A stretch of DNA of 21,373 nucleotides, taken from Cyanobacteria bacterium UBA8803. Its GTDB lineage: Bacteria > Cyanobacteriota > Cyanobacteriia > Cyanobacteriales > Coleofasciculaceae. Positions 10,601 through 16,103 of this stretch are shown one piece after another (position 1 is the stretch's first letter; each line of letters begins with the position of its first letter). Position numbers and translations under genes: made by a program. Under the pieces are notes generated by a model. It was not told where the DNA came from. It made no database searches and worked only from the letters and a program-made list of their open reading frames with translations. The DNA lies in assembly GCA_003505715.1 (NCBI GenBank), contig DNXU01000486.1, positions 9,582 through 30,954 of the forward strand. The letters are read 5' to 3'.

Positions 10601-12732
10601 TTTAAAGTCCCAGAAGCGACTATACTACCAGTTGTAATATTTTTCCTAGCAGACAGAGTAACATTTCCAGCGTTGAAAGCACTATTAGCAGTATTTATAA
10701 CAGCTCCACTGGCATTAATATTTCCCTCTTCACTGATCAAACTAATATTACCGCTATTGCCTTGGGATTCTAGTCCTACAATCCCCCCGGAGAAAGCCTC
10801 TATACAAAATGCCGTCATTGTACAATTGATTGATATATCTTTTTTAGCCTTGAAAGTAATATCTCTACCATTGTGAGGAGAGAAAGACCTTATATTTTCC
10901 CCAGTGATGGTAATGCTACCACCTGCATTGAGACTAATTTCACCACCAGAACGAGAATCATTGGAGGCAGTTATAGATGAAAGCCTACCTGTGGAAATGT
11001 TACCTCCTGCATCCAATTTAATGAAACCAGCCTCAACACCCACGTTGTCTGTTGTAATCCCTATTGTCTCAATGTTGCCTGTAGCGTTTAAGATTACAAT
11101 AGTGCCGTTACCATCCTGTGTGCTAGAACGATTAAGATCGCCGATCTTAATACTTCCTGGAGGTAATGACGATGGATTTCCTGGGAGTTCAAAATCCGTT
11201 CCCCCTACCGATGTCGGTGTAGGAACATTATCAGAATAGATTAAAGAATTCAATCCAGCTCTTAAAATCAGTGCTGGGCTATTTCTTAAAATATCCACAT
11301 CTGGATCGTTAGGATTAGGTGCTAATCCTGTATCTTTTCCTGTAATTCTAATATCTTCTCCAATAATACTCCCTGTTGCTTCTACCTTCAGGGATACCCC
11401 GGTATAATCCCCAAATACAACATCCCCATTAGCACTAATAATCGGGTCATACAAACTGATAAAATTACCAGGTTCCCCCGATAAATTCAGCATTGCCAGA
11501 CTGCCCCCACTGGCAAAATGAGCATCCCCCGAAATAATCCCATTACTCACTAAACTAAGATTCCCCCCACTCACAAACGGTGTTTGAGAAACATGATTCA
11601 GCGCTAAAATATCAATACCCCGATTCCCCTGAATATACAAATTTCCCCCAGCTTGAGCCACAAACGGATTCGCTACACTATCACGCACCAAAACTGTATT
11701 CCGCGCCAATAAATTCAAATCCCCTCTAGTTTGTAACCGACTCTCCACTAAAATCAAATTATTAGCCGCCGATAACGTAGCCGTTTGAGCCGTCACATTT
11801 TTAGCAACAACATCCCTATTCCCTACACCGAAATCAGAACCCACCAATTGCACATTTCCATCGGAATTAACCCTCAATCCTGTCTCCACATTCCCGCCCT
11901 GTCCCGTTAGCAAACCTGCCAAATCTAGAGGTGTAATTGGCAATAGCAACCCATCCTGATTCCTCGGTAATTCAATCTCCAAACTCAACAAAGAACCCGT
12001 TTGACTTACCCTCACTAAACATTGCCCCGGTACAGCAGAAATCGTAATCTCTCCTCCCGATGCGGATACTTGCCCAGTACTAACAACAGTCCCACTCAAT
12101 AAGGTTAAATTATCCCCTCGACCAACCCTCAAATTACCCGCATTAATAATACTTCCCCCTGGCGACAAATCAAAGGCAAAACGATTCGGCGTTCCCACCA
12201 AATTCAGATAATCATTCGACCCAAACCCATTAAACCAATTCTTATCACCAAACCCAATTCCTGTAGCCGTCGTCGCCGTAAAATCAGCAGTTACATTTAG
12301 CCGCGCATTCGCCCCAAAAACTATCCCCGCCGGATTCATCAAAAATAAATTAGAATTACCCCCTGTTACCTGAATCAACCCATTAATAATAGAGGCATCG
12401 CCCCCAACCACCCGTCCCAAAATATTCTGAATTTGAGGATTGGATAAAAAATTAGCAATTTGCCCTTCAGAAAGCCCAAATTCTTCAAAACTATGGAACA
12501 AATTCGCCCGATCACTTGACAAACTGCCGCCATTAATATCAAAACGATTCCCATGCTTAGTCACAACCGTACCCGTCCCATCGGCTGCGGGTATAATCGG
12601 TTGTGCTTGCAGTGGCGTTGAAGTGAGAGTTGCCACCAAGCCCAAGATGGGTAAGAATACACTAACCTGAGAAAACCTGCCAGAGGAGGCGATCGCCCAC
12701 ACACTCCCCTTGCTTTCACTCATCCTCAGCAT
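7645..12732 (-). CDS. filamentous-haemagglutinin (TPS domain) protein with C-terminal CHAT caspase-like peptidase
   Basis: This 1695-residue exported protein starts at the ATG at 12732, which has GGAG ten bases upstream. The ATG three codons later is less well placed. An extended signal peptide ends near residue 43 (LQAQ). The TPS/haemagg_act secretion domain occupies about 45-165 and contains NGLIQV and NPAGIVFG (133-140). Residues ~165-1210 are a long beta-helix of GG-x-I-x-L-x-A-x-G-x-I repeats. A Pro-rich hinge lies near 1216-1240. From about 1330 to the end is a CHAT domain with the caspase-type dyad: HLATHA with H1533, and LSACTTALG with C1577. Such proteins are expected to leave through an outer-membrane TpsB channel, but no TpsB is encoded in the window. 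The domain order implies a surface stalk bearing a peptidase. The gene converges on the ATPase/CHASE2/DUF928 operon. Confidence 0.92.
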   Translation of the reverse strand: MLRMSESKGSVWAIASSGRFSQVSVFLPILGLVATLTSTPLQAQPIIPAADGTGTVVTKHGNRFDINGGSLSSDRANLFHSFEEFGLSEGQIANFLSNPQIQNILGRVVGGDASIINGLIQVTGGNSNLFLMNPAGIVFGANARLNVTADFTATTATGIGFGDKNWFNGFGSNDYLNLVGTPNRFAFDLSPGGSIINAGNLRVGRGDNLTLLSGTVVSTGQVSASGGEITISAVPGQCLVRVSQTGSLLSLEIELPRNQDGLLLPITPLDLAGLLTGQGGNVETGLRVNSDGNVQLVGSDFGVGNRDVVAKNVTAQTATLSAANNLILVESRLQTRGDLNLLARNTVLVRDSVANPFVAQAGGNLYIQGNRGIDILALNHVSQTPFVSGGNLSLVSNGIISGDAHFASGGSLAMLNLSGEPGNFISLYDPIISANGDVVFGDYTGVSLKVEATGSIIGEDIRITGKDTGLAPNPNDPDVDILRNSPALILRAGLNSLIYSDNVPTPTSVGGTDFELPGNPSSLPPGSIKIGDLNRSSTQDGNGTIVILNATGNIETIGITTDNVGVEAGFIKLDAGGNISTGRLSSITASNDSRSGGEISLNAGGSITITGENIRSFSPHNGRDITFKAKKDISINCTMTAFCIEAFSGGIVGLESQGNSGNISLISEEGNINASGAVINTANSAFNAGNVTLSARKNITTGSIVASGTLKGGDITIRSVNGSINTAAGTLNSSSTNGNGGAVTLTAQGDIFTDDISSNSTSGNGGNITLKSTRGSIDTDAGDLNSSSTNRNGGAIMLDAPNGITTNRLNSNGSLDGGNIHLNTNNGAIETTGGTISAAGGENGGDITLKARTNVTTGRVTTFLIGFNGNSGDISITSTEGDIDTSAGALITAAGKGTGGDITLNAMNGSITTNRISAVSQDNQGGEIKLTAGNNDTNNITVGGKIETNQNRISFDGSVLLVGDVSVAIEGNGDIIFDSTINGNYKLTLNPDTGIVQLNDIIGRSTPLNSLEVQGDIESDSDRVNITTINDILINNIISPKGTTLTSTNGQIYTGNITSTGGITFTSNTGQITTGILDSSNRNGDGGDVTLNARGNIKVSYIDAQSFNNGTGGNVTINADITSPSYFQATDSFTDKNGIDASISTAGSEDGGTIIIYHGGDGEIPFIVGNSQTNGTAGAITRGDEENRQTIEPSRDYYFTHKQDSDRIQIISVLGALPIPPAPIPVPEPNPPVIPVENPIESLATLVGDILDAQTIINQNPETGDYSISWNFPHQPSISLNVNNPLPFNQPADPVAEIDQLFEDEYEEYFGENLTDENVTSQTIRETLKTIKNQTGKSAVVVYARSLSEGLELTLVRPEDILIRKIIPSANPTILEQIIADFVENLSNPSETDGYKNSSKQLYKWLIAPIESHLKALNIDTLIFCMDGGLRHIPLAALYDGQQFLIEKYSLGSIPSFSLTNSRYQTLKNAQVLGMGASEFQQLNPLPAVPLELNLITQQLWSGTSYLNQQFTLNNLQTESRRKPFEIIHLATHANFNNSNPSNSYIQLWDTQLTFDKLRQMGWYQPPQIELLTLSACTTALGNEQAELGFAGLAVQAGVKSALASLWKVNDEATLALMSGFYWQLNQPNVTIKAEALRQAQIAMLRGETYLERGQLQGIPNLGEIPLPDELVSQGNKKLSHPYYWSGFTMIGSPW
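10363..10545 (-). repeat. 53-codon internal repeat in the beta-helix of the TPS-CHAT gene
   Basis: The 21 bases at 10363-10383 (attagtagaagaagagttta followed by g) recur at 10522-10542, exactly 159 bp or 53 codons apart, with similar sequence on either side. In protein the repeated word is LNSSSTN, within turns of the form NGGxIxLxxxGxI. The near identity points to recent in-frame expansion of the stalk. Confidence 0.7.
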
Positions 12733-12839
12733 GGCACACCCTCTCCAAAAAAGAGTATTTCTACTTACTTAAATTAACCCACAGCCAACCCTGAAACAGA
12801 CAGACTTAGTACAAAATTTCATAAGTTGATCGTTTAAAT

Positions 12840-12860
12840 GCATAACAGCTTAGCTTATGC
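12840..12860. terminator. weak hairpin 3' of the Uma2 gene
   Basis: GCATAA at 12840-12845 pairs with TTATGC at 12855-12860 around a nine-base loop. It lies 14 bases past the Uma2 stop and 5' of the TPS-CHAT gene. On the minus strand it is followed only by TTTAAAC, so termination would be weak. The rest of the 12733-12873 gap shows no gene, and I could not fix a promoter for the TPS-CHAT gene. Confidence 0.25.
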
Positions 12861-12873
12861 TAAACAAACATTT

Positions 12874-13551
12874 CTAACAATCGCTGGCTTGAGATACTGA
12901 AAACTGGTTCATGAGAGTTGCCATAATTTGGCTATCATCTTGGGTTCGTCTAGATTGTAGAGCAGCTTCTAGGGTAGCGATCGCTAGTCCCGGTAACACG
13001 TTAGACGTAGTAATGCGTTGACTCCCAAGTTCTAGAATTTGGAATGCCAAAATTCGCGAAGTTTCCACATCAATAACCCAATATTCTCGGACTCCCAGTT
13101 CTTCGTAAAGTAGTCGTTTGACACCGAGATCGTCATTGAGGGAAGTAGCAGCAACTTCAATGACTAAATCCGGTGTAGGGTAGGTGTCGAGATCGACGAT
13201 CTCATTTCCCTGCGGCACTAAGAGTGCTTTATCATTAACATAGTAAGACACATCAGGTTGAGCTTCTTGACAACCCGTTTTGCGATAACTGGCGTTGATT
13301 AAGCCCCGTACTTGAATGCCTTTAACCATACAAAAGAGTCCGATCGCCAGCATTAAGAGGGTATTATCTATTGCATGGTCTGGCCCAACTCCCATAGCCT
13401 CTATGCGCATTTGCTGGTTGTAATAGTAGCAGATCGCCTTTTCATAGATAGGATTATCAGTAATAGTGGCGAATTCTAACCAGGTAGTCCTTACCCAGGT
13501 ATTGACTGGGGGAGGAGTTGTTGTGGGTGAGTGGGTTTTGGCAAGAGTCAT
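12874..13551 (-). CDS. Uma2 family (DUF820) restriction-endonuclease-fold protein
   Basis: This 225-residue Uma2/DUF820 protein belongs to a family with a PD-(D/E)XK nuclease fold that is strongly expanded in cyanobacteria. Visible motifs are an early Glu in RIEAMGVGPDH (E51), the HxxxxxLL-like helix, SYRKTGCQEAQPDVSYYV (D100), the core PTPDLVIEVAATS (D128, E132), K145 in LGVKRLLYEELGVREYWVID, and a tail of conserved hydrophobic strands. The putative active-site acids and lysine are present, so it may be catalytically intact. The first ATG gives the usual family start (TW-x-EF near residue 23), though no good ribosome-binding site is visible. The biological role of the family is unsettled. 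It is separated from the RNA island by a bidirectional terminator and is probably an independent unit. Confidence 0.92.
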   Translation of the reverse strand: MTLAKTHSPTTTPPPVNTWVRTTWLEFATITDNPIYEKAICYYYNQQMRIEAMGVGPDHAIDNTLLMLAIGLFCMVKGIQVRGLINASYRKTGCQEAQPDVSYYVNDKALLVPQGNEIVDLDTYPTPDLVIEVAATSLNDDLGVKRLLYEELGVREYWVIDVETSRILAFQILELGSQRITTSNVLPGLAIATLEAALQSRRTQDDSQIMATLMNQFSVSQASDC

Positions 13552-13603
13552 AGCTGCGATCGCTACAGTGGTAAATAGATGTCGCGGTAAAGCATTCTAT
13601 GTG

Positions 13604-13645
13604 AAAACCCCGGCACTCGTATCCTGAACGCCGGGGAAGTTTTTG
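13604..13645 (-). terminator. bidirectional rho-independent terminator ending the RNA island
   Basis: CCCCGGC at 13608-13614 pairs with GCCGGGG at 13630-13636 around a 15-base loop. On the minus strand the stem is followed by TTTT (13607-13604), which would end transcription from the Y-RNA-like genes before the Uma2 gene. On the plus strand it is followed by AAGTTTTT. It lies about 40 bases past the last helix of the second RNA. Confidence 0.7.
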
Positions 13646-13676
13646 AACGCCGATCCTGTTTTTTTTATTTCCAGTT

Positions 13677-13920
13677 TCCGCAGAATCAATCTGATGCTGT
13701 GAGGTTTTTCCACTAAACTACCTCCCCAGACTTAGGGACTTTCCCAAAATCAACTATCCCTTAGGACTTACCCATTGTGCCCCCCGACTCCCCATCCTGT
13801 GGGGATAAATTCCTTGTTCCCCCCAGATTTGGGGGGTTAGGGGGGCGTTTGCGTAAGTCCTATCCCTTAAAAGGAGAGGGCAGGATTTGAACCTGCGTCT
13901 CGCTAGCTTTGTCCTACGGA
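13677..13920 (-). ncRNA. permuted tRNA-like (Y-RNA-like) RNA 2, interrupted by a MITE
   Basis: Read on the minus strand, the elements come in permuted order. TCCGTAGGA (13920-13912) comes first, then a stem strand GCTAGCGAG (13907-13899) and a perfect T-arm with loop TTCAAAT (13896-13880). The 3' acceptor strand CCTCTCC (13879-13873) follows, then a long loop, the 5' acceptor strand GGGGAGG (13727-13721), TA, a D-arm with loop AGTGGAA (13718-13704), the stem strand CTCACAGC (13703-13696) and TTCTGCGGA (13685-13677). The acceptor strands pair over all 7 bp with one G-U. The middle stem pairs over 7 bp with one bulge and one mismatch. The two 9-base ends pair fully with two G-U. Removing the inserted element and one target duplication leaves about 138 nt. 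The resemblance to bacterial Y RNA (YrlA) is from memory of its architecture, not from alignment. Confidence 0.6.
13764..13860. mobile_element. 97-bp MITE-like element with 9-bp target duplication
   Basis: The element has terminal inverted repeats GGACTTAC (13764-13771) and GTAAGTCC (13853-13860). It is flanked by the exact direct repeat TATCCCTTA at 13755-13763 and 13861-13869, a 9-bp target-site duplication. The interior holds foldable C/G-run sequence: CCCC...GGGG near 13791-13805 and CCCCCC-AGATTT-GGGGGG near 13819-13836. There is no coding capacity. It inserted in the acceptor-end loop of the permuted tRNA-like RNA 2. The element at 19139-19280 has the same ends but an unrelated interior, as expected of non-autonomous elements moved by one transposase. 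Confidence 0.75.
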
Positions 13921-13951
13921 TATTGAGACAGGAGACGAGTTTTCAACAATG

Positions 13952-14094
13952 AACTTGGAGCAATAGCTTGAACTTGATTATGAGATTGACGCGCAAGGCG
14001 GCTTTACCAATTTGCCTACCCCCAGATAGACTGGGGGACAGGAGTCGAACCTGCAAACACCCTGATCGCTAAAAATGAACTTGTACTCCAAATT
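13952..14094 (-). ncRNA. permuted tRNA-like (Y-RNA-like) RNA 1
   Basis: This intact copy is about 143 nt on the minus strand. AATTTGGAG (14094-14086) comes first, then a linker containing GCG (14069-14067) and the stem strand CAGGG (14064-14060). A 5-nt variable loop is followed by a T-arm with loop TTCGACT (14054-14038) and the 3' acceptor strand CCCCCAG (14037-14031). The loop TCTAT leads to the 5' acceptor strand CTGGGGG (14025-14019), TA, a canonical D-arm GGC...GCC with GGT in the loop (14016-14000), CCTTG (13998-13994), CGC (13993-13991), a linker and CTCCAAGTT (13960-13952). The acceptor pairs perfectly over 7 bp. CAGGG pairs with CCTTG, which acts as the anticodon stem, and the outer ends pair over 9 bp with one G-U. 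It begins nine bases after the stop of the 243-residue gene. A TACAAT -10-like box lies at 14101-14096. Confidence 0.68.
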
Positions 14095-14103
14095 TATTGT
14101 AGC

Positions 14104-14835
14104 TTAATTAGCAAACAAATAGCCAAAAATTGCACTAGCAACTTGCCGCTGCTGCACTTCCCTACCATTAGCCTCTTCTCTGGCTTGAATCACCGCTTTT
14201 TGCAGCATATCCACTCTACGCAACAGGAGATTTACACGATCTTGAGGTAGCGCCCCTGAGAACTCAATTAAACTCCAGGTTCCTTCTACAACATCTTTGG
14301 AAACTTCTTTAATTTGAGCAGGGTGATGTTCTGTTGCTTCATAGGCAACCACAAAGTCAGTAATTTTCTTGGTTTTCACCGTTTCTTTGGGACTGGTAAC
14401 GTAACATCCTCGGTTAGGATCGTGCTGCCAGTCTTTATCAATGGTAAGCACGGGTAGTGAAGTAATGAAAGTCTTCACATCCTGAAGTTGCTTTTCCAAA
14501 AATAATAGATAGGAGACGGGGACATCTGCAATAATCGTCTGACCATCTACTATTACCGATGCTTTAGCCTCTGTATTCGCGTAATCCTGAGTGGCGGCTA
14601 AGTCTAAGAATTCAGAACAAGATTGCACAAACTTTTCGATCAAGTCCTCAGCCTTGAGCGTCAATTTCTGCGACTCAGGTGGATATACATATCCATCCTC
14701 TTCCCTAGGTTGATAAGTTCTGCTCAAGCCTTGAAACAAGGCAGTTTTCTGACTCAGCTGAGCTACCTCGGTTTTCCCCTTACTAGCATTTGCTTTAACA
14801 GACTGCAATACAGCAATTAATTGATTGAGCTTCAT
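14104..14835 (-). CDS. conserved protein of unknown function, DUF7873-like
   Basis: I recognise this 243-residue protein as a conserved family seen in actinobacteria and cyanobacteria (I believe DUF7873). Its function is unknown. Typical words are MKLNQLIA at the start, a helical N-terminus, GLSRTYQPREEDG near 36-48, PPESQKL, DVPVSYLLFLEKQLQDV near 104-120, a central stretch with WQHDPNRGCYVT and KETVKTKK, then ATEHHPAQIKEV and EGTWSLIEFSGALP. It ends in a long helix with AREEANGREV and the end motif IFGYLFAN. It is soluble, with no signal peptide or membrane helix. The GTAGTACC before the ATG is a poor ribosome-binding site, but MKLN is the family start. It follows the LRR gene by 101 bases on the same strand, and the first permuted tRNA-like RNA starts nine bases after its stop. 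That placement suggests an RNA-related role, which is inference. Confidence 0.8.
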   Translation of the reverse strand: MKLNQLIAVLQSVKANASKGKTEVAQLSQKTALFQGLSRTYQPREEDGYVYPPESQKLTLKAEDLIEKFVQSCSEFLDLAATQDYANTEAKASVIVDGQTIIADVPVSYLLFLEKQLQDVKTFITSLPVLTIDKDWQHDPNRGCYVTSPKETVKTKKITDFVVAYEATEHHPAQIKEVSKDVVEGTWSLIEFSGALPQDRVNLLLRRVDMLQKAVIQAREEANGREVQQRQVASAIFGYLFAN

Positions 14836-14857
14836 GGTACTACCAAAAATATAATAC

Positions 14858-14882
14858 AGGAGTTTGAGCGAACTTAACTCCT
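14858..14882 (-). promoter_or_regulatory. leader hairpin before the DUF7873-like gene
   Basis: AGGAGTT (14858-14864) pairs with AACTCCT (14876-14882) around an 11-base loop, in the 101-base gap between the LRR stop and this gene's start. On the minus strand the first arm includes AAAGGAG, a Shine-Dalgarno-like word too far (about 40 bases) from the ATG to serve it. It could be a processing or attenuation hairpin. The evidence is weak. Confidence 0.3.
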
Positions 14883-14936
14883 TTCAATATGGGGGCTTTG
14901 TTGTACTATTCCCAGAGTAACAAAACCAAGTCAAAC

Positions 14937-16097
14937 TCAACGATACACGCTCTGGATCAAAGCCACACTGCGCGGTTTTGGGATCTCGTCACCCAAATTC
15001 AGCTTACGGTTACGCTCCAATAGTACCTTAATTTGTCGATCTGGTTTGCCATCCAAGATAAGATAACGTAATTTTTGATTTTTTTCTAAGGCAGCTCTCA
15101 GCGCAGCTTTCCCCAGTTCACCAATACCATTACGGCAAAGATTTAACTCTAATAAGGTTTGGTTGCTGAGGAGAAAATTGGCGATCGCCCTGGCACCGAT
15201 ATCTCCAATCTGATTAGGCTGAGCCGCTAATACTCTTGTCGAAGGACTGTAACCGATATCCAGATTACTGATAGTGGGATGGGTTGCTAGCGCTGCCAAC
15301 AGCTGATTACACCCCTCTACCCCAATCCCATTGCTAGCCAATCCTAACTCCATCAGTGTTTGATTCTGTCCCAATCCACCTGCTAAAACTTTAACACCTA
15401 CATCCCCTAGATGATTGACATTGACAAATAAACCTGTGACTGTGAGATTATAGCGCAACAAATTAGCTAGTAAAGGGGCACGCTCGGACTGAATTTGATT
15501 GCCGCCTAAGTATAGCTGTTCTACAGTACGGTTGGTGTGAGTTAAAACCTCTAAAATGGCGGCTAATCCCTCATCCCCTATGTGGGTATTGACCAGATCC
15601 AGCGTGCGGATACTCTGGTTATGGCGTAACATTTCAGCGAGATGATAGGCACCGCCTACACCAATAGGATTCCGCTTTAACCACAGTCCCTTAACAGATT
15701 GATTATAGGTTAATGCTTCAGCAAGTGCCGCAATACCTGTTTCTGAAATGGCGTTACAACCTAAATAGACAATCTCTAGGTAGTTGTTACGTTGAATCAA
15801 CCGCGCTACATCTTCAGCACCTAAATTCCCAATGCCATTCGTACCGAGTAATAAGCTGGCGATCGCAGAATTACTAGCTAATGCCTCAGTCACTAAATGG
15901 CATCCCGTCACGCCTAAACCTTGCTTGCACAAATCCAGTCTACCATCCGGCATGACTGTGCCACGGGGGAAGACGGTTTTTTCAGTTATCTCTTGATTGG
16001 TTTGGAGATAATCAATTAAGGACTTGAGATCGATTAAAACCTCTGAGGTAGACTGAATTGGATTAGGTAGGGGACAGTGCAGAGCTGAATTTGCCAT
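14937..16097 (-). CDS. ribonuclease-inhibitor-type leucine-rich-repeat protein
   Basis: This 386-residue protein consists largely of about ten leucine-rich repeats of 28-29 residues, of the ribonuclease-inhibitor (LRR_RI) class. The repeat pattern is LxxLxLxxNxIGxxGAxxLAxxLxxNxT, as in LYLGGNQI, LGLASNGIGVEGC and LNLCRNGIGELGKAAL. The N-terminal cap has FPRGTVMPDGRLDLCKQGLG, a lead-in I associate with bacterial proteins named gala-like or ribonuclease inhibitor-like. There is no signal peptide, so it should be cytoplasmic and bind a protein partner along its concave face. The ATG lies six bases after the stop of the SDR gene, so the two are almost certainly co-transcribed. Its being named after RNase inhibitor reflects fold only. 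In this RNA-rich island an RNase- or RNP-binding role would be attractive but is unproven. Confidence 0.9.
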   Translation of the reverse strand: MANSALHCPLPNPIQSTSEVLIDLKSLIDYLQTNQEITEKTVFPRGTVMPDGRLDLCKQGLGVTGCHLVTEALASNSAIASLLLGTNGIGNLGAEDVARLIQRNNYLEIVYLGCNAISETGIAALAEALTYNQSVKGLWLKRNPIGVGGAYHLAEMLRHNQSIRTLDLVNTHIGDEGLAAILEVLTHTNRTVEQLYLGGNQIQSERAPLLANLLRYNLTVTGLFVNVNHLGDVGVKVLAGGLGQNQTLMELGLASNGIGVEGCNQLLAALATHPTISNLDIGYSPSTRVLAAQPNQIGDIGARAIANFLLSNQTLLELNLCRNGIGELGKAALRAALEKNQKLRYLILDGKPDRQIKVLLERNRKLNLGDEIPKPRSVALIQSVYR

Positions 16098-16103
16098 TAT
16101 TTG

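Noticed and set aside
9883..11239. Several plus-strand frames of 65-166 codons opposite the TPS-CHAT gene
   Set aside because: They are low-complexity mirror frames of the repeated GG-x-I-x-L beta-helix codons, without start signals or recognisable domains.
13872..14025. Reading the 5' half of RNA 1 and the 3' half of RNA 2 as one normal tRNA with an intron of about 100 nt
   Set aside because: The acceptor strands CTGGGGG and CCTCTCC do not pair properly, no anticodon stem forms, and the insert is too short for a group I or II intron. Each half pairs perfectly with its other neighbour in permuted order.
13952..14094. Two-piece permuted tmRNA (ssrA)
   Set aside because: The D-arm is a standard tRNA D-arm, there is no tag reading frame, and no alanine G3-U70 pair is present in the acceptor. 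Two-piece tmRNA in cyanobacteria is also known only from the marine picocyanobacterial side.
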